Positions 43,619 to 52,545 are shown, counted from the first letter of the stretch. The stretch is 64,000 nucleotides of DNA from Arthrobacter sp. cf158 (GCF_900106835.1 NZ_FNNR01000004.1:213043-277042), one strand, 5' to 3'. The notes: generated from the letters alone by a model not told the origin. Made by a program: numbers and translations.

Positions 43619-45349
43619 ATGAAGTTTATGACTACTTTTGCTGCCCTTGGCACGCCCAAGCCCATTGCTGAGTCCCTCGCCGCAGATGGCATCGAAGAGG
43701 CATTCCCCATCCAGGTGAAGACCCTCCCGGACACCCTCGCAGGCCGCGACGTTCTGGGCCGTGGCCGCACCGGCTCCGGCAAGACCATCGCTTTCGCCAT
43801 CCCGCTCGTGGCCCGCTTGGCCGAGCGTGAAGCAAAGCACTTCCGCAAGCCGGGCCGCCCCATGGGCCTCGTCCTTGCACCGACGCGTGAACTGGCAACC
43901 CAGATCAACGCCACCATTGAGCCGCTGGCCAAGGCGATGGGTCTGAACACCACGGTCATCTACGGCGGCATCTCCCAGGCACGCCAGGAGAAGGCGCTGC
44001 GCGCCGGCGTCGACATCGTCATCGCCTGCCCGGGCCGCCTCGAAGACCTGATCCGCCAGCGCATCCTGACCCTCGAAGCCGTTGAGGTCACTGTGCTGGA
44101 CGAGGCCGACCACATGGCAGACCTCGGCTTCCTCCCGGTCGTCAAGAAGCTCATGGACATGACCCCCACCCAGGGTCAGCGCCTGCTCTTCTCCGCCACG
44201 TTGGACAACGGTGTTGACAAGCTGGTCAACCGTTACCTGTCCAACCCGCTGACGCACTCCGTGGACGATCCCCAGGCCGCTGTCACCACCATGGAACACC
44301 ACGTTCTGGTGGTCAACGATCAGACCGTCAAGAAGCAGCTCATTGTTGAACTGGCCTCCGGCGCCGGCCGCCGCGTCCTCTTCATGCGGACCAAGCACCA
44401 CGCCCGCAAGCTTGCCAAGACCCTCACGGATGCCGGCATCCCCGCCGTCGACCTTCACGGCAACCTGTCGCAGAACGCCCGCGACCGCAACCTTGCCGAG
44501 TTCTCCAACGGCGACGTCCGCGTCCTGGTGGCCACCGACGTCGCAGCCCGCGGCGTGCACGTTGACGACGTCGAACTCGTCATCCACGTGGACCCGCCCA
44601 CAGAGCACAAGGCCTACCTGCACCGCTCCGGCCGTACGGCCCGCGCCGGTTCCGATGGCACCGTGGTCACGCTGACGCTCCCCGAGCAGCAGAGCGACGT
44701 CAAGAAGCTCATGAAAGCTGCCGGCGTTGACGTCAACTTCGAGCGCGTCACGGCCAACTCCCCGTTGGTTGCCGAGCTCGTTGGCGACATCGCGGACAAG
44801 GTTGATCCCCGCACCCGTGCAGCACTCCTCGCGGCGAAAGCCCCGCAGGGTGGCGGCACCTCCACAGGCGCCAACGCCCAGCGCAAGCGCGCACGCCGCT
44901 CCACTCAGGCGGCACCCACCGCTGGTGGCCGTGGCGGTCGCAACGGACGCGGCAAGGTTGGGGCTGAGCCGGTTCGTACGGACACCAACCGTGCCGATCG
45001 CCGCGCAGCAGCGAACGACGACGTCGCCCGCAGCTCACGCGGTCGCGGCAAGTCGGGTGCCACTCACCGCAATGACGTTCCCGGTTCGCAGGGCCAGAAC
45101 GGCCGCAGCGGTCGCCCGGCAACCGGCCAGCGCTCAGCTTCGGCTCCGCGCACGGCGTCCACCACCTCGACGCGTACCGGTGGGAACAAGGCTGTATGGT
45201 CTTCCGCAACGGGCGCTACGTCCGGTGGATCCTACGGTTCGGGTGCCTCCGGCAACTCCGGTCGCGGTGGCTCCGGTGCGGGTCGTCCGGCCCGCAGCGG
45301 CCCGCGTCGTGCATCGGCTCCGGCCTCGAACGAGCGTCGCGGCCGCTAG
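43619..45349 (+). CDS. DEAD/DEAH-box RNA helicase (RhlE/DeaD-like)
   Basis: 576 residues. Q motif region (FPIQVKTLPDTLAGRD), Walker A GRGRTGSGKT, PTREL, DEAD as VLDEADHM, SAT and the C-terminal YLHRSGRTARAG motif are all present. The C-terminal ~150 residues are a basic, glycine/serine/arginine-rich tail that should bind RNA. It unwinds RNA, probably in ribosome assembly or mRNA turnover. Start could be ATG 43619 or ATG 43628. Two R3 hairpins follow the stop. Confidence 0.9.
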   Translation: MKFMTTFAALGTPKPIAESLAADGIEEAFPIQVKTLPDTLAGRDVLGRGRTGSGKTIAFAIPLVARLAEREAKHFRKPGRPMGLVLAPTRELATQINATIEPLAKAMGLNTTVIYGGISQARQEKALRAGVDIVIACPGRLEDLIRQRILTLEAVEVTVLDEADHMADLGFLPVVKKLMDMTPTQGQRLLFSATLDNGVDKLVNRYLSNPLTHSVDDPQAAVTTMEHHVLVVNDQTVKKQLIVELASGAGRRVLFMRTKHHARKLAKTLTDAGIPAVDLHGNLSQNARDRNLAEFSNGDVRVLVATDVAARGVHVDDVELVIHVDPPTEHKAYLHRSGRTARAGSDGTVVTLTLPEQQSDVKKLMKAAGVDVNFERVTANSPLVAELVGDIADKVDPRTRAALLAAKAPQGGGTSTGANAQRKRARRSTQAAPTAGGRGGRNGRGKVGAEPVRTDTNRADRRAAANDDVARSSRGRGKSGATHRNDVPGSQGQNGRSGRPATGQRSASAPRTASTTSTRTGGNKAVWSSATGATSGGSYGSGASGNSGRGGSGAGRPARSGPRRASAPASNERRGR

Positions 45350-45356
45350 GTCCCGC

Positions 45357-45491
45357 GTTGTGAGGCCCGCTCTGCGTGCTATTCCTGAGGGATGGGACGC
45401 AAAGCAGGCCCCGCAAGTCCAGGCCGCAACGGTGTGAGGCCCACTCTGCGCGCTATTCCTGAGGTTTGGAGCGCAGAGCAGGCCCCGCAAG
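45357..45491. repeat. two R3 repeat units between convergent genes
   Basis: Units at 45357-45417 and 45431-45491 each run from a TGTGAGGCCC(G/A)CTCTGCG arm to an AGCAGGCCCCGCAAG arm around an ATTCCTGAGG centre. They abut the stop codon of the MBL gene and follow the helicase stop by seven bases, so they may act as paired terminators. Confidence 0.82.
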
Positions 45492-46142
45492 TTACCAGCC
45501 TCGGGCGCGCCATTCCTCAAGGTGTGGGCGCTCGGCGCCAAGGGTGGTGGGCAATCCATGGCCGGGGTGCACCAGGGTCTCGTCCGGATAAGCGTCGAAC
45601 AGTCGCTCCGACACGTCGTTCAACAGAGAAGTGAAGCGTGAAGGATCTTTCTGTGTGTTGCCGACGCCGCCCGGAAACAACGAGTCCCCACTGAAAATGT
45701 GGGCCGGCCCGTCCGGATCCTGGTACACGAAAGCGATCGAGCCCGGGGTATGACCGCGCAGGTGGACCGCCGAAAGCTCGAAGTCGTCGAATCGCTCAAT
45801 GTCGCCGTGACCTAGCCGAACATCCACCGGAACGGGCAACGCATCGGCGTCGTCCGCTCCTGCAGACGTGGTGGCCCCTGCAGCTGCCACCAACTCCGGC
45901 AGCGCGCGGACGTGGTCCCAGTGCTGGTGGGTGGTGGCGATCCTGAGCAGTTTGGTGGGTGCCGTTGAATCTGCGGCGCTGTCCTCCAGAAGCTGCTGAA
46001 TGGCCGGGAGGTCGTCGGCGGCATCGATCAACACTTGGGCGCCAGTGGACTTTGACGTCAACAGGTACACATTGTTGTTCATCTCGCTGACCGAAATACT
46101 GCGAATGGTGACGTCACGCAATGAGTGAATAAGCGAATCCAT
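45492..46142 (-). CDS. MBL-fold metallo-hydrolase (glyoxalase II-like)
   Basis: 216 residues. The zinc motif HQHWDH is at 72-77 (HxHxDH), followed by GHTPGS near residue 130, GDSLFPGG and a C-terminal HPGHG. It hydrolyses an unknown thioester or ester. The aldo/keto reductase gene lies four bases upstream on the same strand, so the two may act on related reactive carbonyls. Confidence 0.85.
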   Translation of the reverse strand: MDSLIHSLRDVTIRSISVSEMNNNVYLLTSKSTGAQVLIDAADDLPAIQQLLEDSAADSTAPTKLLRIATTHQHWDHVRALPELVAAAGATTSAGADDADALPVPVDVRLGHGDIERFDDFELSAVHLRGHTPGSIAFVYQDPDGPAHIFSGDSLFPGGVGNTQKDPSRFTSLLNDVSERLFDAYPDETLVHPGHGLPTTLGAERPHLEEWRARGW

Positions 46143-46146
46143 TTGT

Positions 46147-47151
46147 TCAGCCTACGTTGTTGGCTTCGCGGCCCTGTGACACCCAGTTGGGGTCGGCAGA
46201 GCGTGAACCCACGACGGCGGCAGCGGCTTGGTCAAGCACCTCAAGTTGTGCTGTCCCCAGTTGCAGGGACAGCGCCCCCAGGTTCTCGTCGATCCGGTGC
46301 GTTTTGCGCGTGCCGGGGATGGGGACCACAGAGATCCCAAGGCGCTGACCTTGGGTGAACAGCCAGGCCAGGGCTACCTGGGCAGGAGTTGCATCCAGCC
46401 CGCTGGCTACCTCGCGGACCGCAGCCACTACGGCTTGGTTCGCATCAAGTGCCTCGTCACCAAAACGGGGGATCTTATGGCGGAAATCGTTCTCGCCGAG
46501 GTCGCCCGCGCTGACGGTTCCCGTAAGGAAGCCACGGCCCAGCGGCGAATACGGCACAAACCCGACGCCAAGCTCCTTGGCTGCAGGAACAACGTTGAGC
46601 TCAACATCCCTGCTCCAGATTGACCATTCACTCTGGACCGCGGCAATGGGATGGACGGCGTTGGCCTGCCTGAGCTCCTCGGCTGTCACTTCTGACAGTC
46701 CCAGGTGCCGGACCTTGCCCTCACGGACCAGCTCTGCCATGGCCTCCACGGTTTCCACTATCGGAACGCGGAGGTCACGGCGGTGCAGGTAGTAGAGGTC
46801 AATCACGTCAGCGTCCAGGCGGCGGAGGCTCGCTTCCGCTGCTTGCCTGACGTAGGGCGCATCCCCGCGGACTCCCGTGTACCCGTCCGCGGGGTTGCCC
46901 TCTATTCCAAACTTCGTAGCCACTTGGATCTCGTCTCGCCGCTCTTTCAGGAGCCTGCCCACCAGTTCCTCGTTACTGCCGGCGCCGTAAACATCTGCGG
47001 TGTCGATGAACGTTATCCCAGCGTCCACGGCATGCCTGAGGGTTTGCAAGCCTTCCTCTGGGTCGATTCCGCCGTAGACAGGGGTCAGCGCCATTCCGCC
47101 GAAACCGAGGGGACTAACTGTGAGGCCATCGCCGAGTTGAACTGCAGTCAT
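46147..47151 (-). CDS. aldo/keto reductase
   Basis: 334 residues, NADPH-dependent TIM barrel. The tetrad is D50, Y55, K80 and H123 (FIDTADVYG, ATKFG, LYYLHRRD). IPGTRKTHRIDENLGA near the C-terminus is the cofactor-binding segment. It is of the AKR13-like/YhdN type. GGAG lies six bases before the ATG at 47151; the frame extends to 47199 without support. Confidence 0.9.
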   Translation of the reverse strand: MTAVQLGDGLTVSPLGFGGMALTPVYGGIDPEEGLQTLRHAVDAGITFIDTADVYGAGSNEELVGRLLKERRDEIQVATKFGIEGNPADGYTGVRGDAPYVRQAAEASLRRLDADVIDLYYLHRRDLRVPIVETVEAMAELVREGKVRHLGLSEVTAEELRQANAVHPIAAVQSEWSIWSRDVELNVVPAAKELGVGFVPYSPLGRGFLTGTVSAGDLGENDFRHKIPRFGDEALDANQAVVAAVREVASGLDATPAQVALAWLFTQGQRLGISVVPIPGTRKTHRIDENLGALSLQLGTAQLEVLDQAAAAVVGSRSADPNWVSQGREANNVG

Positions 47152-47227
47152 GAACTTCTCCAATGTGCGTTTGGGTGCTCTTGAAGGCGTGAACTCCATG
47201 ACGGTCGCGGGTATTCCAGCGTTACCT

Positions 47228-47343
47228 GCGCTCCTTCCCAGTTGGTCCGCTGATACCCGGGCTGGTTGTCCGCATACCTCCGTGGTTTCGGGGATTTGTA
47301 TGCTGCCGAATGGAGTACCGCGCGGGCAACTGGGAAGGAACGC
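47228..47343. repeat. ~116-bp element with inverted ends (MITE-like), copy 1
   Basis: GCGCTCCTTCCCAGTTG at 47228-47244 is mirrored at 47327-47343 with one mismatch. The element fills most of the gap between the aldo/keto reductase start and the SMR stop. A second element with the same ends lies at 54747-54852. It has no coding capacity. Confidence 0.55.
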
Positions 47344-47354
47344 TGCGGAGTCTC

Positions 47355-47735
47355 CTACTCGGCCTTGGCTACAGGCTTATCGGAAGGCAAGGCCTTCAAA
47401 CCGGCAGCACAGCCAACGATTCCCGCGATGAAGAGAAGCTTCAGCGGACTTGCCGATTCCACGCCCGTGATCATGGCCCAGCCAACAGTCAGCGCAGCAC
47501 CAATACCCACCCATACGGCGTACGCCGTGCCGAGGGGGATGCGCTTCACCGCGAGGCCCAGTCCGATCATGCTCAGGACGGCCGTGACGGCGAAGACCAG
47601 GGTGGGCATGAGCTGTGTAAAGCCATTGGAGAGGCCCAATGCGGTAGCCCACACGGCTTCGAGCAGTGCCGATGCCAGGAGGATGATCCAGAAGATTCCG
47701 GTGCCTGTGTTCTTGGTATTCGTGCTCTTCGTCAT
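47355..47735 (-). CDS. SMR family transporter subunit, Gdx/SugE type (second of pair)
   Basis: 126 residues, four membrane helices. The proton/substrate glutamate lies in ALLEAVWATALG, and IPLGTAYAVWVGIGA is the Gdx/SugE signature. A polar N-terminal extension and a C-terminal tail distinguish it from the partner gene upstream, whose stop is two bases before its ATG. The pair probably forms a heterodimer that exports guanidinium. Confidence 0.87.
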   Translation of the reverse strand: MTKSTNTKNTGTGIFWIILLASALLEAVWATALGLSNGFTQLMPTLVFAVTAVLSMIGLGLAVKRIPLGTAYAVWVGIGAALTVGWAMITGVESASPLKLLFIAGIVGCAAGLKALPSDKPVAKAE

Positions 47736-47737
47736 GG

Positions 47738-48052
47738 CTATGCCACCACCTTCAGGCCCACTACGCACGCGCCGATGCCGGCAAGCAGAAGCAGCCGGGC
47801 CGTCGTCGCACGTTCAACTTTGGTGACCATCGCGTAGGCGGCGGTCAGCACCACGCCCACGCCAACCCACACGGCGTATGCAGTGCCTGTTGGAATGGAT
47901 TGCATCGCGATGGCCAAGCCGCCCATGCTGGCGGTGACCGATACCAGGAAGACAACTGTGGGTATGGGTTTACGGAAGCCCTTGGAACGATGGAGAGCTG
48001 CTGCCCAGACGGCTTCAAGAGCTCCGGCAAGAATGAGAATTATCCACGACAT
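47738..48052 (-). CDS. SMR family transporter subunit, Gdx/SugE type (first of pair)
   Basis: 104 residues, four helices, very close to SugE/Gdx in pattern: MSWIILILAGALEAVWAAAL with the essential glutamate at residue 13, and IPTGTAYAVWVGVG. A guanidine-III riboswitch immediately upstream supports guanidinium as the exported substrate. AAGGA lies seven bases before the ATG and next to the riboswitch. Confidence 0.9.
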   Translation of the reverse strand: MSWIILILAGALEAVWAAALHRSKGFRKPIPTVVFLVSVTASMGGLAIAMQSIPTGTAYAVWVGVGVVLTAAYAMVTKVERATTARLLLLAGIGACVVGLKVVA

Positions 48053-48064
48053 GACATTTCCTTT

Positions 48065-48105
48065 GGCCAGTCTTGTCGCGTGCCGGGTACTGAACCGTCG
48101 TCCGG
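48065..48105 (-). promoter_or_regulatory. guanidine-III (ykkC-III) riboswitch
   Basis: On the minus strand the RNA contains, in order, CCGGACGA, a variable part, GTACCCGG, a short link and GACAAGAC followed by TGGCC. These are the conserved blocks of ykkC-III. CCGG blocks pair to form the first helix; GGTTCAGT and ACTGGCC can form the pseudoknot. The 3' end touches the ribosome site (48059-48063) of the SMR gene, so guanidine binding should control translation. Confidence 0.85.
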
Positions 48106-48184
48106 AGGTTCCAGAGGGGAACCTTCATTTCAGGCTAGCAACTCCCACGCAGGGTGGCTACTTCTGGTGGTTAACGTCACCAGA

Positions 48185-48808
48185 TCAGGCGTGGGCGGAA
48201 TCCACATGATCAATGGAGATCACTGCCACGAAGCCACGGCCGGAGATCTCGGGACTGCGTGTGTTTGAGCCGACCACGGCGTCGTAGCGTGCCAACTCAA
48301 CAGGTTCCACCGCGCTGCTTACCGGAGCGTCGCCGTCTTCCTCCGGGGCGTCACCGGGCGCAACGCTCGCCTTGCCCTCCAGCAGGATGGCAAGCTGGCC
48401 CTCGAAAACGGGGTGTGCGCGCTTCTTGGAGATCTCCACAATGGATGTGTATCCCTTGAACGCGCCCGCGCGTGCGATGACGTTCAAATCCCGGATGTCA
48501 CCGGTCGGGAGGGTGGCCGAGGACGCCGCCTCACCGGAGAACCTGAACGGACGGTACTTCTCCAGGGGGTGCTCGGAGCCGTCAACCGTGAGGAGCAGCA
48601 GTTCGCCGTCGATGATGGTGATGACCCGCTCCATTCCCGGGAACGTTGAGAACTCTCCGGCTTTGGAGACGTCCGCGATGCTGACCCGCCAGTCCCACGC
48701 ACCGTCCTGTGCCGAAGCTGCCTTCGGATGGCTGGCGAGTTCGCGCGTCACCCCGCCCCCGTTGCGCCACGGTTCGGGATGAATGTCGGCAAAGCGGATG
48801 ATCTCCAT
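48185..48808 (-). CDS. HutD family protein
   Basis: 207 residues, cupin-like. EPWRNGGGVTRELASHP and WDWRVSIADVSKAGEFSTFPGMERVI are the HutD signatures. HutD proteins are linked to histidine use in other bacteria, perhaps as a regulator or formiminoglutamate-related protein, but no other hut gene is in this window. It stands alone. Confidence 0.87.
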   Translation of the reverse strand: MEIIRFADIHPEPWRNGGGVTRELASHPKAASAQDGAWDWRVSIADVSKAGEFSTFPGMERVITIIDGELLLLTVDGSEHPLEKYRPFRFSGEAASSATLPTGDIRDLNVIARAGAFKGYTSIVEISKKRAHPVFEGQLAILLEGKASVAPGDAPEEDGDAPVSSAVEPVELARYDAVVGSNTRSPEISGRGFVAVISIDHVDSAHA

Positions 48809-48905
48809 CCGACCAGCCTAGTGGTGGACGCTGGTTCTGCGTTGGCAACGTGGCTTGCTAACGTCATATGTGGAAAACGTTGCGGTTAAGGCTGGAGGCA
48901 CGGGA

Positions 48906-49511
48906 ATGTTCGTCAAAGTGTGTGGCTTGAGCACGCCCGAGTCTGTCCGCGAAGCCGTCGACGCCGGTGCGGACGCCGTCGGTTTCGTCCTTACCGCCAG
49001 CCCTCGCGAAGTCAGCCCGGAACAGGTACGCATCTTGCTGCCGCTGGTGCCCGCCGGGGTTCATGCAGTGGGCGTTTTCCGGAACGAGACCGCTGCTGAT
49101 GCCGTCGCTGCTGCCAAGGCCGCAGGGCTCAACTGGGTTCAGTTGCACGGTCACCGGACGGCGGACGACGTAAAGACAGTGCACGACGCCGGCATGCGGC
49201 TCATCCGGGCAGTCACCATGGGCGCCTCCCAGGAAGAGTTCGCTGATCTGGGCGAGGAAATGTTCCTGGTCGACGCCGCCGTGCCGGGGTCGGGGGAGTC
49301 CTGGGACTATGCATCCGTGCGCACCAAGGGCATCGACGGCCGCGAATGGCTGCTCGCCGGAGGCCTCGAACCGGGCAACGTGGCCTTTGCCGCAACAGCC
49401 GCCGGAGCTTGGGGTGTGGACGTTTCCTCGGGAGTCGAGGCTTCGCGCGGCGTGAAGGACCTGGCCAAGATCCGCGCCTTCGTCCACGCCGCCAAAACTG
49501 CCGGTCCCTAG
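48906..49511 (+). CDS. trpF: phosphoribosylanthranilate isomerase
   Basis: 201 residues. TIM-barrel enzyme of tryptophan synthesis that converts phosphoribosylanthranilate to CdRP. FVKVCGLSTPESV carries the catalytic cysteine C7, NWVQLHGHRTADDV and FLVDAAVPGSGE (catalytic aspartate) follow, and LLAGGLEPGNV binds phosphate. GGAGGCACGGGA precedes the ATG. It is separate from other trp genes, as in many actinobacteria. Confidence 0.9.
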   Translation: MFVKVCGLSTPESVREAVDAGADAVGFVLTASPREVSPEQVRILLPLVPAGVHAVGVFRNETAADAVAAAKAAGLNWVQLHGHRTADDVKTVHDAGMRLIRAVTMGASQEEFADLGEEMFLVDAAVPGSGESWDYASVRTKGIDGREWLLAGGLEPGNVAFAATAAGAWGVDVSSGVEASRGVKDLAKIRAFVHAAKTAGP

Positions 49512-49745
49512 GACGCTCTCTCACTGTTCGCCGTTTCCGGTGACCCTCTCTCACCGTTCGTCGGTTTTTTGGGGACCCTCTCTCACCGTTCGTTGGTTTT
49601 CCGGTGACCCTATCTCACTGTTCGCCGGCTTTTTTGGCGATCCTCTCTCACCTTTCGCCGTCGGTCCGTGGGGAGGTGAGAGAGGGTTGGTGGAAATCGG
49701 TGATTTGGTGAGAGAGGGTCCGAGTTGTCGGGGCCACCCTCTAGA
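49512..49745. repeat. R1 repeat cluster after trpF
   Basis: Five direct copies of a ~32-base unit with the core ACCCTCTCTCACC (variants) plus TTCG, followed by two copies in inverted orientation (GGTGAGAGAGGGT at 49675 and 49710). The last direct and first inverted copies form an 11-12 bp stem, which may end trpF transcription. The same core occurs at 1-61. The rest of the 313-base gap to 49824 holds only a short leader with AGGAG before the next gene. Confidence 0.82.
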
Positions 49746-49824
49746 CTCGCTTCCAACGGCAGCTTCACAGCGGAAACTTCACAGCTGAAACGCATCGAGA
49801 CCACGGAAAACCAGGAGTCACTCA

Positions 49825-50274
49825 ATGAGCACGGAACACTTCACCCTGACCATGACCCGCGAGTTCGACGCTCCCCGAGAGAAGGTTTTCGAAGCCTGGA
49901 TGAACCCGGATCTGCTCACCCAGTGGTTCGGGCCAGCGGATGTGGACGCACCGCGCGACAAGATCATCATTGAACCGCGTGTGGGCGGAGTGTGGCAGGT
50001 AGTGATGGGGTGGACGGACGAGAATGGGCGCCAGGAGGCCCCTATCGAGGCCGTCATCAAGGAGTTGGACGCACCCGCCCTGCTGGTCTCCACCGCGAAG
50101 GCAGCCCCTGACGCGGATCACGACTTCGAAGAGATGCGGCTGGAATTCGAGGACCTTGACGGCCGCACACGCATGCACCTGACGCAGAGCCCGTTCGCTT
50201 CCGAGGACTGGGTTGAGATGACACGCGATGGTTGGGGCACGTCATTCGACAAGCTGGATGAACTGCTGGCCTAA
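49825..50274 (+). CDS. AHSA1-type SRPBCC protein
   Basis: 149 residues. The pattern TMTREFDAPREKVFEAWMNPDLLTQWFGP is the AHSA1/SRPBCC signature, with the C-terminal helix at WGTSFDKLDELLA. Function unknown; such proteins often pair with ArsR regulators, absent here. AGGAG precedes the ATG. Confidence 0.87.
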   Translation: MSTEHFTLTMTREFDAPREKVFEAWMNPDLLTQWFGPADVDAPRDKIIIEPRVGGVWQVVMGWTDENGRQEAPIEAVIKELDAPALLVSTAKAAPDADHDFEEMRLEFEDLDGRTRMHLTQSPFASEDWVEMTRDGWGTSFDKLDELLA

Positions 50275-50379
50275 GTCCGCCGCCCCGGGCCTACGTTCCG
50301 GGACCATCGCTTGAAGTCAGGGAAGATTCAGGGCAGACCCCTAGGCTTTTTGTCTGACCCACAAGGGAGAATGAGGACT

Positions 50380-50781
50380 ATGAAAACGATCCTTAACGTC
50401 ATCTGGCTTGTCTTCGGTGGGTTCTGGTTGGCCCTGGGCTATTTCGCGGCAGGCATTATTTGCTGCGTGCTCATCGTGACCATCCCTTGGGGCATCGCTT
50501 CGTTCCGGATCGGCGCGTACTGCTTGTGGCCCTTTGGCCGCATGGTGGTTGAGAAGCCGGGCGGTACAGGGGTGTTCGCGCTCCTGGGCAACGTCATCTG
50601 GTTGTTGGTAGCGGGAATCTGGATTGCCATCGGCCACGTGGTCACGGCGTTTGCCATGGCCATCACCATCATCGGTATTCCGCTGGCCATCGCCAACCTG
50701 AAGCTGATTCCGGTGTCGCTCATGCCGCTGGGTAAGCAGATTGTGCCTACCAACCAGCCGTTCGTCAGCACCTACCGCTAG
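50380..50781 (+). CDS. YccF-domain inner membrane protein
   Basis: 133 residues containing two YccF repeats (LNVIWLVFGGFWLALGYFAAG and LGNVIWLLVAGIWIAIGHVV), four membrane helices and TIPWGIASFRIG. Function is unknown. The ATG at 50380 is preferred because GAGG lies close upstream; ATG 50371 is also in frame. It ends 12 bases from the convergent sialidase stop. Confidence 0.85.
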   Translation: MKTILNVIWLVFGGFWLALGYFAAGIICCVLIVTIPWGIASFRIGAYCLWPFGRMVVEKPGGTGVFALLGNVIWLLVAGIWIAIGHVVTAFAMAITIIGIPLAIANLKLIPVSLMPLGKQIVPTNQPFVSTYR

Positions 50782-50793
50782 GAATCGTTTCTT

Positions 50794-52488
50794 TCAGGAG
50801 GCGGTAACCGCCCCGGTGCGCAGATCGAAGCGGAACGTCCGCTCCAAACTCACCAACCCGCCGTCGGACCCTGCTGCGGAAACGCCTGCCGTGGACGCCT
50901 CTACCTTGAAAACGAGGTCCAGCGTCGGTTGGCGTAGGTCTGTTGTAGTGACGGTGTACGTCGGCGTGAAGTACAGGACGTGTTCGCCAGGCTGCAGGTC
51001 CGCGGGCGGGAAGTCGCCGGGGTTGTTGTGCGGTCCCAGAAGTACGACGCCGGAGGCCGGCTCAGTGCCTCTGTTGCGGATGCGTCCGGTGAAGGCGAGG
51101 ATGTCCCCGGCTTTGTAGCCCGGGATGACGGGTCCGTAGTTGAGGTCCTGCGCTTCCCGCGTGCCAAGAACCTGATCCCCGGCGTAGCCTTGGCCGATTT
51201 CCTTCCAGGTCTGTACATCCCAGGCGCCGGCGCTGCTGGAGGGGATCACGTGAAAGTCGCCGGCGTTCTGCCAAACGGCGGGCCGGCCTGGTGTGATGGA
51301 CCGCAGTTCCATATGGAACACCAAGCCTGTGGCGTCCGAACCATCCAGAACAGCGCGCGGTGGAGCGGAAAGTTGCCCCGTGAGCTGCTCGGCGGGGATC
51401 GAGGCGAACACGATTTCCCGGTACCCCTGCCGTTCATAGAGCACCCCGATGTTCCCGTCCGGCAGCCGCGTCACGGTTGAGTATGCCGAACTTCCCTCGC
51501 AGAGCAGCAGTTTGGCGGGCCAAGTGGCGCCATTGTCGGGGGAGAGGCTGAGTACGGTGTTGCGGCGCAGATGTGGGTCCTGATTGTTACTGGCGAGCAG
51601 CCACTGGGAGGTGTCCGGGGTTGCGAAGGCGGACACATCGGGAAGGGCGTCGAACCGCGCCACAGAGCCGTTGTCGCTCGGGTCCGGCAGCTCTGGAACC
51701 GGGTCAAGGATGCTCCACGTCTGACCGCCGTCCTCGGATACAGCAGACAATCGGCACGGCGTAGCCCGCGAATGCAGGAGCAGCCGGCCATCGTCCAAGC
51801 ACACCACCTTGTTTTCGTTGGGTCCCACCCCTGTGGAGCCTGGACCGATCAGGTCACCCAGGGCCCAGGTTTCGCCGTGGTCGTCGCTGAACGCAGATGC
51901 GGCCATGATGGTGCCCTCCACCAGCAGCACAAACTGCTGCACCAACCGGCCCTTGTAAGGACCGGCATGCATCTGGATTCCTTGTCCCGCCGCGGCGAAC
52001 AGTCCGGTGGCGCTGCCTTGTTTGAGCTGAGCTGTGAGCCGACGATGCTGCCAGGTGTCGCCGTCGTCGTCGGAGAAGCTGACGTCGGCATGCTGAACGT
52101 CGTCGTTGGGTTCCATGCCGGGGACGGCCTCGAAGAAGCCCGCGTGTGTCCCGGCGGAGTGGAACATGAAGATGCGGCCGGTCCCGGCGTCCACCAGGAG
52201 GCTGGGATCCCCGAAGCCGTGGAGCCCGGAGCCTGTGCGTACCACCTGCTGTGACTCCCATGTGATGCCGTTATCGTGGCTGCGACGCAGGAGGAGATCG
52301 ATGGGATTGGGCAGGTCATCAAGATTGGGCCGACCATCGTAGGCGGCCAGCAGGGTGCCCCGCGTGCTGACGGCAAGCGCCGGGATCCGGTACTGGCGGT
52401 AGCCGCCCACGCCGCGGACGGCCAGGACGTGCTCCACGGACGGTTTGGCCGGCGGCAGCTCAGGATAATCCAAGAGGTAGGAGGTCAC
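50794..52488 (-). CDS. sialidase (exo-alpha-sialidase, GH33), no signal peptide
   Basis: 564 residues. YRIPALAVS is the RIP motif with a catalytic arginine, and five Asp boxes are visible (SHDNGITW, SDDDGDTW, SDDHGETW, SEDGGQTW, SPDNGATW), as in a six-bladed sialidase propeller. The C-terminal ~150 residues form a beta-sandwich. It removes terminal sialic acids or related sugars. No signal peptide or anchor is seen, so it may be intracellular; no nan genes are nearby. Confidence 0.87.
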   Translation of the reverse strand: MTSYLLDYPELPPAKPSVEHVLAVRGVGGYRQYRIPALAVSTRGTLLAAYDGRPNLDDLPNPIDLLLRRSHDNGITWESQQVVRTGSGLHGFGDPSLLVDAGTGRIFMFHSAGTHAGFFEAVPGMEPNDDVQHADVSFSDDDGDTWQHRRLTAQLKQGSATGLFAAAGQGIQMHAGPYKGRLVQQFVLLVEGTIMAASAFSDDHGETWALGDLIGPGSTGVGPNENKVVCLDDGRLLLHSRATPCRLSAVSEDGGQTWSILDPVPELPDPSDNGSVARFDALPDVSAFATPDTSQWLLASNNQDPHLRRNTVLSLSPDNGATWPAKLLLCEGSSAYSTVTRLPDGNIGVLYERQGYREIVFASIPAEQLTGQLSAPPRAVLDGSDATGLVFHMELRSITPGRPAVWQNAGDFHVIPSSSAGAWDVQTWKEIGQGYAGDQVLGTREAQDLNYGPVIPGYKAGDILAFTGRIRNRGTEPASGVVLLGPHNNPGDFPPADLQPGEHVLYFTPTYTVTTTDLRQPTLDLVFKVEASTAGVSAAGSDGGLVSLERTFRFDLRTGAVTAS

Positions 52489-52545
52489 ACCTCTATGCTA
52501 GCCCGACCCCTGATACCCCTGAAACCGTGGCGGTAACCTTGGCGG

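Noticed and set aside
41677..43959. 760-residue minus-strand open frame through the R3 array
   Set aside because: It is antisense to the MFS gene and the helicase start and translates the repeats into PHNTPPRLAGP-like units; no family pattern and no ribosome site.
49512..49745. Possible CRISPR-like array after trpF
   Set aside because: The conserved core is short and degenerate, variable parts resemble each other, and copies occur in both orientations.
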